Of a stretch of 6,108 nucleotides of DNA, positions 1-5,979 are shown in pieces. A model generated the notes under the pieces. That model made no database searches and was not told the DNA's origin. It saw nothing but the letters and a program-made list of their open reading frames with translations. Origin of the DNA: Methanoculleus sp. (GTDB lineage: Archaea > Halobacteriota > Methanomicrobia > Methanomicrobiales > Methanoculleaceae); contig JAQVVW010000099.1 in assembly GCA_028698765.1 (NCBI GenBank), positions 1 to 6,108 on the forward strand, in the 5' to 3' direction. Position numbers and translations under genes: made by a program. Position 1 is the stretch's first letter. Each line of letters opens with the position of its first letter.

Positions 1-694
1 GAACCCGGGGATCGCTGTCGGAGAGCGCCCGGTCGAGTGCCCCTTCCGCCCGCGGATCGGCGATCTCCCCGAGGATGATGGCGGCGTAGGCCCGGCGTAG
101 CGCCGTGCCGGGAGTGACCCCCTCCGGCACGACGCCGGCCCGCCTCGCTCCGGGGAAGAGCCGTTCGTGCTCCCTCACGTCCTCCGGGCCGCCGAGGAGA
201 TCGTGCTGGGCGAGTTCGCGGTGCCGGAGACTCTTCATCGTCCCGAGATCCCCCGGCCCGCCGAGGAGATCGTGCTGGGTGATCCCGCTCCCGTGCTGGA
301 GCCTCCTCTTTTCGGGTGGTATCCCCTCGGGCCCGCCGAGGAGGTCGACCTGGGTGAGGCCCTGGCCGGCCGGCTCCCGCGGCACCCCGTAGACCGTCCC
401 GGCCATGGGACGTTCGAGGAGATCGATCAGCGGTTCGACCGCCGGTGTCCCGACCATGACGAGCGCGTTTGCCGCCCCCTCCCGGACGTCCTGCACCGGA
501 TCGTTGAGCGCCCGGATGAGGGGGTCCACCGCCCGCCACTCCCCGAGCGCGCCGAGGCCGAGGGCTGCGGTCCGGCGCGAGGTCGGATCGCCGCTCTGCA
601 GCGTCTCGATCAGGTTGTCGACGTCCTCTCTCGATGCCGTATGCTCGATATCGTACTGCTTCTCCCCTGCTGGAATGTCCCTTCTCTGCACCAC
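1..694 (-). CDS. HEAT-repeat protein, 5' part (cut by window edge)
   Basis: Translating the minus strand from the GTG at 694 gives 231 codons with no stop before the left edge. Residues about 24-95 read as two PBS-lyase-type HEAT repeats (DPLIRALNDPVQDVREGAAN, then AVEPLIDLLE). Another repeat starts near residue 198 (LRRAYAAIILGEIADPRAE). Such repeats form alpha-solenoids used for protein-protein contacts; no enzyme motif is visible, so the cellular role is unknown. Residues 113-185 interrupt the solenoid with three copies of a Q-H/V-DLLGGP motif. Start choice: GAGGTGAT at 703-696 lies just before two consecutive GTG codons (694 and 691), either of which could be used. No signal peptide is seen (the N-terminus is charged). 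The gene is divergent from copA. The plus-strand ORFs in this stretch are shadows of it. Confidence 0.8.
   Translation of the reverse strand, partial: MVQRRDIPAGEKQYDIEHTASREDVDNLIETLQSGDPTSRRTAALGLGALGEWRAVDPLIRALNDPVQDVREGAANALVMVGTPAVEPLIDLLERPMAGTVYGVPREPAGQGLTQVDLLGGPEGIPPEKRRLQHGSGITQHDLLGGPGDLGTMKSLRHRELAQHDLLGGPEDVREHERLFPGARRAGVVPEGVTPGTALRRAYAAIILGEIADPRAEGALDRALSDSDPRV
140..358 (-). repeat. Three tandem 23-25 residue repeats inside the HEAT protein
   Basis: On the minus strand the protein carries LTQVDLLGGPEG (from 358), ITQHDLLGGPGD (from 283) and LAQHDLLGGPED (from 214), spaced 25 and then 23 codons apart. The DNA core gccgaggagatcgtgctggg is identical at 191-210 and 260-279, with a diverged copy at 335-354. 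The segments between cores are basic or polar (for example EKRRLQH and MKSLRHRE). The high DNA identity suggests recent duplication. The function of the motif is unknown. Confidence 0.75.
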
Positions 695-857
695 AATCAC
701 CTCAGGATGGGGCGATATAATCCGCCGAGAGTATAATAATATTGCGGATAAAAATCGACATCTGCCGTAACGCCGATCCGACCTCTCTCCGGAGCGGTTC
801 TACGAGCCCGGGCGGGCAGGAGCAGGTATTTTATCTGCGCAGAGCGAGGAGAGTATC
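695..857. promoter_or_regulatory. Divergent promoter region between the HEAT gene and copA
   Basis: For the minus-strand gene, an AT-rich box (atattattata, 742-732) would place a start site near 712, leaving a short leader containing the GAGGTGAT motif at 703-696; a second TATA-like box is at 720-714. For copA, a TATA-like tattttatc lies at 827-835, but it would start transcription almost at the ATG and exclude the GAGGAG motif at 846-851. An upstream box near 748-756 (ataaaaatc) would instead give a leader of about 80 bases. I see no clear copper-regulator operator palindrome. Confidence 0.45.
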
Positions 858-3323
858 ATGCCGGAGGAGAAGAGAAGGGCGGAACTGAAGATCTCCGGGA
901 TGCACTGCGCATCCTGCGCCCTCAACGTAGAACGCGCTCTCCAGGGCCGGGACGACGTCTATGACGCCCGGGTCAACCTCGCAACCGAGACCGCCGTCGT
1001 CGAGTACGACCCGGCGAAGGCAACCCTCGCGGACCTTGAACAGGCGGTCACCGATGCCGGCTACCGGGTCGTAAGGGACGAGGTCACCCTCAGGGTCGGC
1101 GGGATGGTCTGCGCCTCCTGTGCCCAGGTGATCGAGGCATCGCTCGGCGATCTCGACGGGGTCTACGAAGCCCGGGTCAACCTTGCGACCGAGAGCGTTC
1201 GGATCGTCTACAGCCCCGCGCTCGTCGCGACATCCGAGTTCCGGGCCGCCGTCGAGGATGCCGGCTACCAGTATCTCGGCCTCGAGGAGGAGGTCACCGA
1301 AGACGTCGAGACCCGGCTGCGCGAGGAAGACCTCCGGGACAAGTTCCGGCGGATGGTCGTCGGGTTTGCGGTGAGCATCCCGCTCTTCTTCTACATGCTC
1401 CTCGGGATGCCGGGGGCCGCCGCCCTCCCGGCCTCCGTGAACCTCGTCATGCTCGTCATCACCCTACCGGTCTTCGTCTACGTCAGCGCCCCCATCTTCA
1501 GGGCCGCTGCCGCCGCGCTCCGGAACCGGACGCTGACGATGGACGTCATGTACGCGATGGGGATCGGCGTTGCCTACGGCGCGAGCGTGCTCGGGACATT
1601 TGAGTTCGTCCTCACCCCGGATTTTAACTTCTACGAGACCGCCGTGATGCTTGCGGCGTTCCTGACGCTCGGCCGCTATCTCGAGGCCCGGGCGAAGGGA
1701 AGGACGTCTGAGGCGATCAAGAATCTTATCGGCCTGCGGCCGAAGATCGCGACGGTGATCCGGGACGGCCGGGAGGTCGAGGTTCCGGTCGAGGCGGTCG
1801 TCGTCGGCGATATCCTCCTGGTCCGGCCGGGGGAGAAGGTGCCGGTGGACGGGACGGTCGTCGGCGGCGAGAGTTCCGTCGATGAGTCGATGATCACCGG
1901 CGAGCCCATCCCGGCCGACAGGCGGGAGGGCGACGGGGTCGTCGGCGGCACCCTGAACGTGAACGGGGTCCTCCGGGTCCGTGCCGAGAAGATCGGGAAG
2001 GATATGGTGTTATCGCAGATCATCAGGCTCGTCCGGGACGCCCAGGGCTCACGCCCCCCGGTGGAGCGGATCGCCGACGTCGCGGTCTCCTACTTCATCC
2101 CGGTCATTCTCGCGATAGCGTTCGCCGCCTTCCTCATCTGGTACGTGGGGCTCGGTTCGTCGCTCCTCTTTGCGCTCACGGTGCTGATCTCCGTTCTGGT
2201 CGTCGCCTGCCCCTGCGCGCTCGGCCTCGCCACCCCGACCGCCGTGACCGTCGGGATCGGGAGGGGCGCCGAACTCGGGCTGCTGATAAGGAACGGCGAG
2301 GCGCTCGAGGTCTCGGAGAAACTGACCGCGATCATCTTCGACAAGACGGGGACGCTCACCCGGGGGAAACCCGACGTCACCGACGTCGTCGCGTTCGCGA
2401 TCCCGGAAGACCGGCTCCTCTCGGTCGCCGCGGCGGTCGAGAAGAACTCCCAGCACCCGCTCGCTGCGGCGGTCGTCCGGCAGGCAGAGAGTGCGGGTCT
2501 CGCTCTCCCGGCGTCTGAGCGTTTCACCACCTTCGGCGGCCTGGGGGTCAGCGCCGTCGTGGAGGGGAAGGAAGTCCTTATCGGGAACCAACTGTTCCTC
2601 GAAGAGCACGGCATCGTCGTCCCCGAGAAGGCCCGGACACGGGTGACCGTGTTTCAGGACGTGGGGAAGACCGCGGTCCTCGTCGCCATAGGGGGCGAAC
2701 TTGCGGGCATCCTCGCAATCGCCGATACCCTCAAACCGACGACGCGGACCGCCGTCGCGGAACTGAAACGGATGGGCCTCTCCGTCATGATGATCACCGG
2801 CGACAACGAGCGGACGGCGAACGCCATCGCCCGCGAGGTCGGGATCGAGGACGTCCACGCCGGGGTGCTGCCGCAGGAGAAGGCCGAGGAGGTCCGGGCC
2901 CTCCAGGTGCGGGGCGAGGTCGTGGCCTTCGTCGGCGATGGGATCAACGACGCCCCGGCGCTCGCGCAGGCGGACGTCGGGATCGCGATCGGGGGCGGGA
3001 CGGACGTCGCCATCGAGAGCGGAGATATCGTCCTCGTCCGGGACGACCTCGTCGACGCCGTCGCGGCGATAGAACTCTCCCGGAAGGTGATGAGCCGGAT
3101 CAAGCAGAACCTCTTCTGGGCGTTCGCCTACAACGCCGCCCTCATCCCCCTCGCGGCAGGCGTGCTCTACCCCTTCTTCGGCATCACCTTCCGGCCGGAG
3201 TACGCGGCGCTCGCGATGGCCCTCTCGTCGGTGACTGTCGTCTCGCTCTCGCTGATGCTCAAGACATATATACCCCCGGTGAAGAGAGGAATCATGTCGG
3301 AGGTTGGTGCACGTGGCAGTTGA
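858..3323 (+). CDS. copA: Copper-exporting P1B-type ATPase CopA
   Basis: This 821-residue membrane ATPase should pump Cu(I) (or Ag(I)) out of the cytoplasm. Two heavy-metal-associated domains are at about 8-72 (GMHCASC, cysteines 17 and 20) and 76-140 (GMVCASC, cysteines 85 and 88). Membrane segments lie near 165-185, 193-213, 229-249, 258-276, 409-430, 437-459, 750-772 and 779-800. The metal-path signature CPC is at 451-453, with partner residues Y758-N759 and the M787/S791 motif typical of Cu(I) pumps. Catalytic motifs are all present: TGEP 347-350, DKTGTL 495-500 (phosphorylated Asp495), SQHP 531-534 (usually SEHP), TGDN 647-650 and GDGIND 693-698. Length is normal for a two-domain CopA. 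The start is supported by GAGGAG six bases upstream. The downstream YHS gene overlaps its 3' end by 11 bases. Substrate is inferred from family motifs, not tested. Confidence 0.97.
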   Translation: MPEEKRRAELKISGMHCASCALNVERALQGRDDVYDARVNLATETAVVEYDPAKATLADLEQAVTDAGYRVVRDEVTLRVGGMVCASCAQVIEASLGDLDGVYEARVNLATESVRIVYSPALVATSEFRAAVEDAGYQYLGLEEEVTEDVETRLREEDLRDKFRRMVVGFAVSIPLFFYMLLGMPGAAALPASVNLVMLVITLPVFVYVSAPIFRAAAAALRNRTLTMDVMYAMGIGVAYGASVLGTFEFVLTPDFNFYETAVMLAAFLTLGRYLEARAKGRTSEAIKNLIGLRPKIATVIRDGREVEVPVEAVVVGDILLVRPGEKVPVDGTVVGGESSVDESMITGEPIPADRREGDGVVGGTLNVNGVLRVRAEKIGKDMVLSQIIRLVRDAQGSRPPVERIADVAVSYFIPVILAIAFAAFLIWYVGLGSSLLFALTVLISVLVVACPCALGLATPTAVTVGIGRGAELGLLIRNGEALEVSEKLTAIIFDKTGTLTRGKPDVTDVVAFAIPEDRLLSVAAAVEKNSQHPLAAAVVRQAESAGLALPASERFTTFGGLGVSAVVEGKEVLIGNQLFLEEHGIVVPEKARTRVTVFQDVGKTAVLVAIGGELAGILAIADTLKPTTRTAVAELKRMGLSVMMITGDNERTANAIAREVGIEDVHAGVLPQEKAEEVRALQVRGEVVAFVGDGINDAPALAQADVGIAIGGGTDVAIESGDIVLVRDDLVDAVAAIELSRKVMSRIKQNLFWAFAYNAALIPLAAGVLYPFFGITFRPEYAALAMALSSVTVVSLSLMLKTYIPPVKRGIMSEVGARGS
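3299..3304 (+). promoter_or_regulatory. Ribosome binding site of the YHS gene, inside copA
   Basis: GGAGGT lies within the final codons of copA, eight bases before the GTG at 3313. It decides the start of the small overlapping gene and points to coupled translation from one transcript. Confidence 0.75.
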
Positions 3324-3462
3324 TCCGGTATGCAAGATGGACGTCGATGAGGCGACGGCGAAGTTCACGTCCGAGTATAAGGGGAAGATCTACTACTTCT
3401 GCGCCCCGGGGTGCAAGAAACTCTTCGAGCGCGACCCCGAAGCCTACCTGAAGGAGTCGTAA
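3313..3462 (+). CDS. Small YHS-domain metal-binding protein, copA partner
   Basis: A 49-residue protein that starts at GTG and is read in a different frame across the copA stop. The sequence begins [18 protein letters not shown], continues with [19 protein letters not shown] and ends with DPEAYLKES. This is a complete YHS domain: DPVC-K-M, a YY-F-C core and a downstream C-KK-F, with cysteines 7, 30 and 34 as likely metal ligands. YHS/TRASH-like domains are often found fused or next to copper ATPases and are thought to bind or hand over metal. The 11-base overlap and internal GGAGGT show it is co-translated with copA, so a role as a copper chaperone or accessory for the pump is a reasonable inference. 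A T-run follows directly. It is cytoplasmic, with no signal peptide. Confidence 0.92.
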   Translation: MAVDPVCKMDVDEATAKFTSEYKGKIYYFCAPGCKKLFERDPEAYLKES

Positions 3463-3470
3463 CATTTTTT
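3463..3470 (+). terminator. T-run terminator of the copA-YHS operon
   Basis: Six Ts (3465-3470) begin three bases after the YHS stop codon. Archaeal transcription commonly ends at such T-tracts without a stem, and this one sits where the GC-rich operon ends. Confidence 0.55.
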
Positions 3471-3682
3471 ACCGGCGGAGTGTCCCGGTGCGGATCGCAA
3501 AACCCTTATGCTCAAAGAATAATAGGGTATTCTTGAATCCGGCCAAGAATAATCGACATTTTTGATATAGCGTCATATGGTTTACGCCGGTGGACATCGC
3601 ATGTCTAACTAGGGCTTTCGCTTTTGGTTCAAATCTTGGTAAGTGTTGATCCCTGTTTTCCGGTTCCCTTGACTACGAGGAA
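3471..3682. other. Intergenic region, AT-rich, with AAGAATA half-sites
   Basis: No convincing gene is seen here. AAGAATA at 3515-3521, its inverse TATTCTT at 3528-3534 (six-base gap) and a further AAGAATA at 3545-3551 form an inverted plus direct arrangement that could be an operator or a small hairpin. From 3613 the sequence matches the region upstream of the second small gene. A short stretch at 3593-3604 (acatcgcatgtc) loosely resembles the sequence just before the two later hairpins and may be a decayed copy. Confidence 0.4.
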
Positions 3683-3706
3683 GGTCGACTCTCCTTTATA
3701 TGGATC
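3683..3706 (+). promoter_or_regulatory. Promoter of small gene 1 (leaderless layout)
   Basis: CTTTATATGG at 3694-3703 is a good archaeal TATA box. Its TTTATAT starts 29 bases before the ATG at 3724, so transcription should begin at or within a few bases of the start codon. No Shine-Dalgarno motif is present between them, which fits a leaderless mRNA. The same element and the same spacing recur at the second gene. Confidence 0.7.
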
Positions 3707-3723
3707 CCTGTTGACGCAATTTT

Positions 3724-4053
3724 ATGAACCAACGACATATTGCCGAAACGATAATTAGTCCTCTTTTGGCGACGTTCTACCTGGGAGCATTCAACTCGGT
3801 CCAAATTTGCGTGGATTCAATTCATGCATGGGGTGAGAGTGTATCTATCCAGGCATCAAAAGTGGTGCTTTGGTTCGATGAGACTCTTGTTTGGATGAAA
3901 GCTCTCACTGATGTGGTCGAACTTCTAGGCGACACAATCTCTCTCGTTAAAAATATTTTGATAATTATCAAAATTGTTATTGGTATCGTAGAATTCCTAA
4001 AAAAAATCTCACTGGCCGACCTTGCTTTATATATAATGACAGAATATGCTTGA
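3724..4053 (+). CDS. Unrecognised small protein 1, HAWGES family
   Basis: A 109-residue protein that I cannot assign to a known family. Residues 24-67 form a core shared with the 98-residue protein encoded downstream (23 of 44 identical, no gaps): S-V/I-Q, VDS-x-HAWGES, W-F/L-DE and VW are conserved. The N-terminus aligns weakly (QR, then P13 and G21). Residues about 72-94 are strongly hydrophobic with spaced lysines (LVKNILIIIKIVIGIVEFLK), so this is either a membrane segment or an amphipathic helix. The last 14 residues have no counterpart because the frames diverge after the poly-A stretch. Codon use is AT-richer than in flanking genes. Conservation of reading frame between the two copies is the main evidence that it is coding. 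No clear signal peptide is seen. Its function is unknown. Confidence 0.7.
   Translation: MNQRHIAETIISPLLATFYLGAFNSVQICVDSIHAWGESVSIQASKVVLWFDETLVWMKALTDVVELLGDTISLVKNILIIIKIVIGIVEFLKKISLADLALYIMTEYA
4014..4037 (+). promoter_or_regulatory. Promoter-like element at the 3' end of small gene 1
   Basis: This aligns without gaps over 24 bases with the promoters at 3683 and 4406 and the element at 4742 (shared pattern ggcYgaYYttgCTTTATAT). It lies inside the last codons of the gene. If active it would start an RNA near 4050 that could run to the hairpin and Ts at 4286-4321. No ATG lies at the expected spacing. Confidence 0.45.
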
Positions 4054-4275
4054 GGCTTTGATAGGGAAGAGAACTATTGCAATTTTCGGAAAACTGCCTG
4101 AATGTCTACGAGGCGTAAATAGAACTTGAAACCGTTCTGAAATGATGGGTTCGTTCTAAAAAGATCTATGAACCATCAGTGTCTCTTATAGGAGTTTTTC
4201 CTCCTAGAACTTTATCATCTGAATCATATCCGGGGCAAGAATGGTGAAACGGCTTCCCACTGGATATCGCCACGC
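4054..4275. other. Spacer of unit 1 with two imperfect hairpins
   Basis: No supported gene. The first part, to about 4110, aligns with the sequence after small gene 2. The middle part (about 4115-4240) is unique to this unit and holds two inverted repeats: tgatgggttc (4143-4152) with gaaccatca (4170-4178), one base bulged; and taggag (4189-4194) with ctccta (4201-4206) around a T-rich loop. Either could shape an RNA or end a transcript. Confidence 0.4.
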
Positions 4276-4321
4276 GGGGGAGGGACCGGGAGGGGGTGTC
4301 CCCCTCCCGGCAGGCGTTTTT
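4276..4321 (+). terminator. GC-rich hairpin with G-tracts, copy 1
   Basis: ccgggaggggg (4286-4296) pairs perfectly with ccccctcccgg (4300-4310) around a TGT loop, and Ts follow at 4317-4321. This resembles an intrinsic terminator and would close unit 1. The left side also has four G-tracts (4276-4280, 4282-4284, 4288-4290, 4292-4296) with loops of 1, 3 and 1 bases, a canonical G-quadruplex motif. A near-identical copy occurs at 4881. Confidence 0.65.
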
Positions 4322-4405
4322 AGGATGAGTTCTGAGGCTTTCGATTTGGTTCAAATCCTAGGTAAGTGTTGATTCCCGTTTTCCGGTCCCCCTGACTACG
4401 AGGAT

Positions 4406-4429
4406 GGCTGACTTTGCTTTATATGGGGT
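4406..4429 (+). promoter_or_regulatory. Promoter of small gene 2 (leaderless layout)
   Basis: GCTTTATATGGGG contains TTTATAT starting at 4418, exactly 29 bases before the ATG at 4447, as at small gene 1. The shared ttgacgcaat at 4434-4443 sits around the expected start of transcription. No Shine-Dalgarno motif is present. Confidence 0.7.
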
Positions 4430-4446
4430 ATTGTTGACGCAATCCT

Positions 4447-4743
4447 ATGACTAAAATAAAGCAAAGAAATCTTTTTGGAAAAACAATTTACCCTCGTGTT
4501 GAAATTGTCTGTCAGGGAACATTTTACTCGATCCAAACTTACGTGGACTCAACTCATGCATGGGGTGAGAGTCTATCAGCGCAGACACCACAAGTGATAC
4601 CTTGGCTCGATGAACTCTTCGTTTGGATAGAAAACCTCATTGATGCGGTCGATCTTCCAGATGGCGAAACTATTCTCATTCGAATCCTGATAAGGATTAT
4701 CAAACTCATTATCAATCTCATAGATTTAAAAAAAGCCAGCTAG
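4447..4743 (+). CDS. Unrecognised small protein 2, HAWGES family
   Basis: A 98-residue homologue of the protein at 3724-4053. The core at residues 27-70 keeps VDSTHAWGES, W-L-DE and VW. Three extra codons follow the start Met relative to copy 1. Residues about 75-97 alternate isoleucine/leucine with arginine or lysine (ILIRILIRIIKLIINLIDLK), which suggests a cationic amphipathic helix that could lie on or enter a membrane. The protein ends at TAG shortly after this helix; copy 1 reads on because of a frame difference. As in copy 1, the gene is AT-rich and seems leaderless. It lies downstream in the same direction and is separated from copy 1 by a hairpin terminator, so the copies are probably transcribed separately. 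Function unknown; peptide toxin, small membrane protein or structural peptide are all open. Confidence 0.7.
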   Translation: MTKIKQRNLFGKTIYPRVEIVCQGTFYSIQTYVDSTHAWGESLSAQTPQVIPWLDELFVWIENLIDAVDLPDGETILIRILIRIIKLIINLIDLKKAS

Positions 4744-4765
4744 CCGATCTATCTTTATATGGGAT
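4742..4765 (+). promoter_or_regulatory. Promoter-like element after small gene 2
   Basis: The fourth gap-free copy of the 24-base element, with CTTTATATGGGA at 4753-4764, overlapping the stop codon of the small gene. The next 40 or so bases align without gaps to those after the element at 4014. No start codon lies at the 29-base spacing. Confidence 0.45.
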
Positions 4766-4880
4766 GATAGAATGCGTTTAAGGCCTTGGTAGAGGAGATA
4801 GTCATTGATTGAGGACTCTGTTATCCGGCCATAGTCAGAGTCTGAATGTGAGGGCGGCTTTTACCCAGACATCGCCATGC
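4766..4880. other. Spacer of unit 2 with a 7-bp hairpin
   Basis: No gene seen. gactctg (4814-4820) pairs perfectly with cagagtc (4836-4842) around a 15-base loop. This could be part of a 3' untranslated region or of a small RNA starting from the element at 4742. Confidence 0.4.
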
Positions 4881-4926
4881 GGGGAGGGACCGGGAGGGGG
4901 TGTCCCCCTCCCGCTAAAGGCGTTTT
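4881..4926. terminator. GC-rich hairpin with G-tracts, copy 2
   Basis: cgggaggggg (4891-4900) and ccccctcccg (4904-4913) form a 10-bp stem with a TGT loop, followed by four Ts (4923-4926). G-tracts at 4881-4884, 4886-4888, 4892-4894 and 4896-4900 repeat the quadruplex pattern. It sits between two convergent genes and so may end transcription from both sides. Confidence 0.65.
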
Positions 4927-4941
4927 GAGACAACTGCACTC

Positions 4942-5895
4942 TCAGAACCGGTAGACCATCTGCCGCGTCCGTGCTCCCTGCCGCTCCTCCCCGGGGCCAA
5001 GGCCGCTCGCATCGTCGCAGACGCTCCGGAGGGTGGCACTTGCGTTGTCGGCGAAGTGAACCGCCCAGGCCTCGGGCGTCCGGGGCTGGACATCGCCGTG
5101 GGGGCCGTGGTGCGACATCACGATATGAAGGATGTGGCTGAACCGCGCGGGATCGACTCCTGCGGAGAACTTCATGAGCGCTGCGGCTCCGATCACCGTA
5201 TGCCCGACGAGCGAGTACTCCGGGAGCGCGACGAACGAGAAGCCCTGGCGGCGGAAACAGGAGGCTTTGCCGACGTCGTGGAGGAGCGCTCCGGCAAGCA
5301 GCACGTCAGTGTCCATCCCCGCCCGGCAGACGGTACCCGCGAGGTTCGCCGCAATCTCCGCGGTCTCGAGAGTGTGCTCCGCAAGCCCTCCGATATAGTC
5401 GTGGTGCCGGCGTTTGGCCGCGGGAACCTCAAAGAACCCGGGCGTATCGTTCATCACCCGTGAGACGAGAGAGAATACGCCGGGGTCCTCGATCCGGGCG
5501 GTCATGCGCCCGAGTCCCCGCCGGACTCCGTCGTCGTCGGCGGGTGCATGGATGAACCAGGACGGATCGAGGAGGTCTCCCCGGATCGGGTCTCTCAGGT
5601 TCGCGATCCCGTCGTTCACGTTCACCTCGCAGGTGCCGTTGAACTCCTTCGCGTAGCCCTGGATCCGGTAGACCTCGCCCGGCCGGATCGCCCGGCAGAA
5701 CACCTCGATCTGTCCCGCGCTGAGATCCGGCGTCCCCCAGACCTTGCAGGTCCCCCGGCCGGTCTTATCGGATATGGCGAGCTGGATGTACTTTCCGCCC
5801 CGCTTCTCCCGGAGTTCTGCAGCCTCCACCACGAAGGGCGCGTCGACCTGGACGCCCCCGTTGAGTTCTTCCACGAAGATCGTCTTCTCAAACAC
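4942..5895 (-). CDS. YhaM-like OB-fold/HD-domain 3'-5' exoribonuclease
   Basis: A 317-residue protein, close to the usual length of Bacillus YhaM (about 314). Residues 6-100 resemble an OB-fold nucleic-acid-binding domain (LREKRGGKYIQLAISDKTG, then CKVWG and YRIQGYAKEFNG). Residues about 165-290 form an HD metal-dependent phosphohydrolase domain: H174 (GLAEHTLE), H206-D207 (LLHDVGK), H232 (VGHTVIG), H262-H263 (MSHHG) and D283 (HFADNA). YhaM proteins trim RNA and single-stranded DNA from the 3' end using a divalent metal; this activity is inferred from the architecture. Start: a GTG at 5925 would add ten residues but lacks an upstream binding site, whereas the GTG at 5895 follows GGTGATCC and gives MFEKTIFVEEL, a natural beginning. 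The gene is convergent with the small-gene cassette, and a glycosyltransferase ends 84 bases upstream. Confidence 0.85.
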   Translation of the reverse strand: MFEKTIFVEELNGGVQVDAPFVVEAAELREKRGGKYIQLAISDKTGRGTCKVWGTPDLSAGQIEVFCRAIRPGEVYRIQGYAKEFNGTCEVNVNDGIANLRDPIRGDLLDPSWFIHAPADDDGVRRGLGRMTARIEDPGVFSLVSRVMNDTPGFFEVPAAKRRHHDYIGGLAEHTLETAEIAANLAGTVCRAGMDTDVLLAGALLHDVGKASCFRRQGFSFVALPEYSLVGHTVIGAAALMKFSAGVDPARFSHILHIVMSHHGPHGDVQPRTPEAWAVHFADNASATLRSVCDDASGLGPGEERQGARTRQMVYRF

Positions 5896-5896
5896 C

Positions 5897-5904
5897 GGAT
5901 CACC
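5897..5904 (-). promoter_or_regulatory. Ribosome binding site deciding the HD-gene start
   Basis: GGTGATCC on the minus strand matches the complement of the archaeal 16S 3' end. Measured from where AGGAGG would align, the GTG at 5895 is seven bases away, a normal distance. Confidence 0.55.
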
Positions 5905-5934
5905 GCTCTTGCAGAACCCATCCACGTTATGGGG

Positions 5935-5941
5935 CTTAAAA
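5935..5941 (-). promoter_or_regulatory. Possible TATA box of the HD gene
   Basis: ttttaag on the minus strand, between gggg and cccc, would place a transcription start near 5913. That is downstream of the longer GTG at 5925 and upstream of the one at 5895, which supports the shorter protein. Confidence 0.35.
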
Positions 5942-5979
5942 CCCCGCGGTTTGTTCCGGGGGGAGCAGGGGGAGGCGAA

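Larger units (their letters stand above)
3613..4321 (+). repeat. Tandem cassette, unit 1
   Basis: The first of two adjacent homologous units. It contains an upstream block (3613-3723), a small gene, a 3' promoter-like element, a spacer and a hairpin with Ts. The upstream block matches 4336-4446 at the same offset (723 bases), apart from two compensating single-base shifts. Relative to unit 2, this unit carries about 120 extra bases in the spacer, roughly 4115-4240. Confidence 0.8.
4336..4926 (+). repeat. Tandem cassette, unit 2
   Basis: The second unit has the same order of parts as unit 1: upstream block from ggctttcg, TATA box, small gene, 3' promoter-like element, spacer, hairpin with Ts. 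It is shorter because it lacks the extra spacer segment. Divergence from unit 1 shows that the duplication is not recent, while the upstream block and the gene core remain well conserved. Confidence 0.8.

Noticed and set aside
167..736. 189-codon plus-strand frame with AEEIVLG repeats
   Set aside because: The repeats are the complement of the DLLGGP repeats in the minus-strand HEAT protein, which has real HEAT motifs and a good ribosome binding site.
2049..3368. 439-codon open frame on the minus strand opposite copA
   Set aside because: It is antisense to a clear P-type ATPase; its composition (rich in D, E, R, G) is that of a GC-rich shadow frame and no domain is recognisable.
4166..4354. 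62-codon minus-strand frame across hairpin copy 1
   Set aside because: It reads through the non-coding repeat, has no binding site and is not preserved as an equivalent frame in unit 2.
3626..4357. GGTTCAAATC at 3626-3635 and 4348-4357, resembling a tRNA T-arm
   Set aside because: The flanks do not form a five-pair T-stem or an acceptor stem and no D- or anticodon arm is found; it is simply part of the duplicated upstream block.
3471..4941. CRISPR array or insertion sequence in the repeat-rich island
   Set aside because: There are only two long diverged units, with no short regular repeats and spacers, no transposase and no terminal inverted repeats.
5622..5921. 99-codon minus-strand frame starting at an ATG just inside the HD gene
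   Set aside because: It is a different frame of the same DNA, rich in R and S, without the conserved OB/HD residues.
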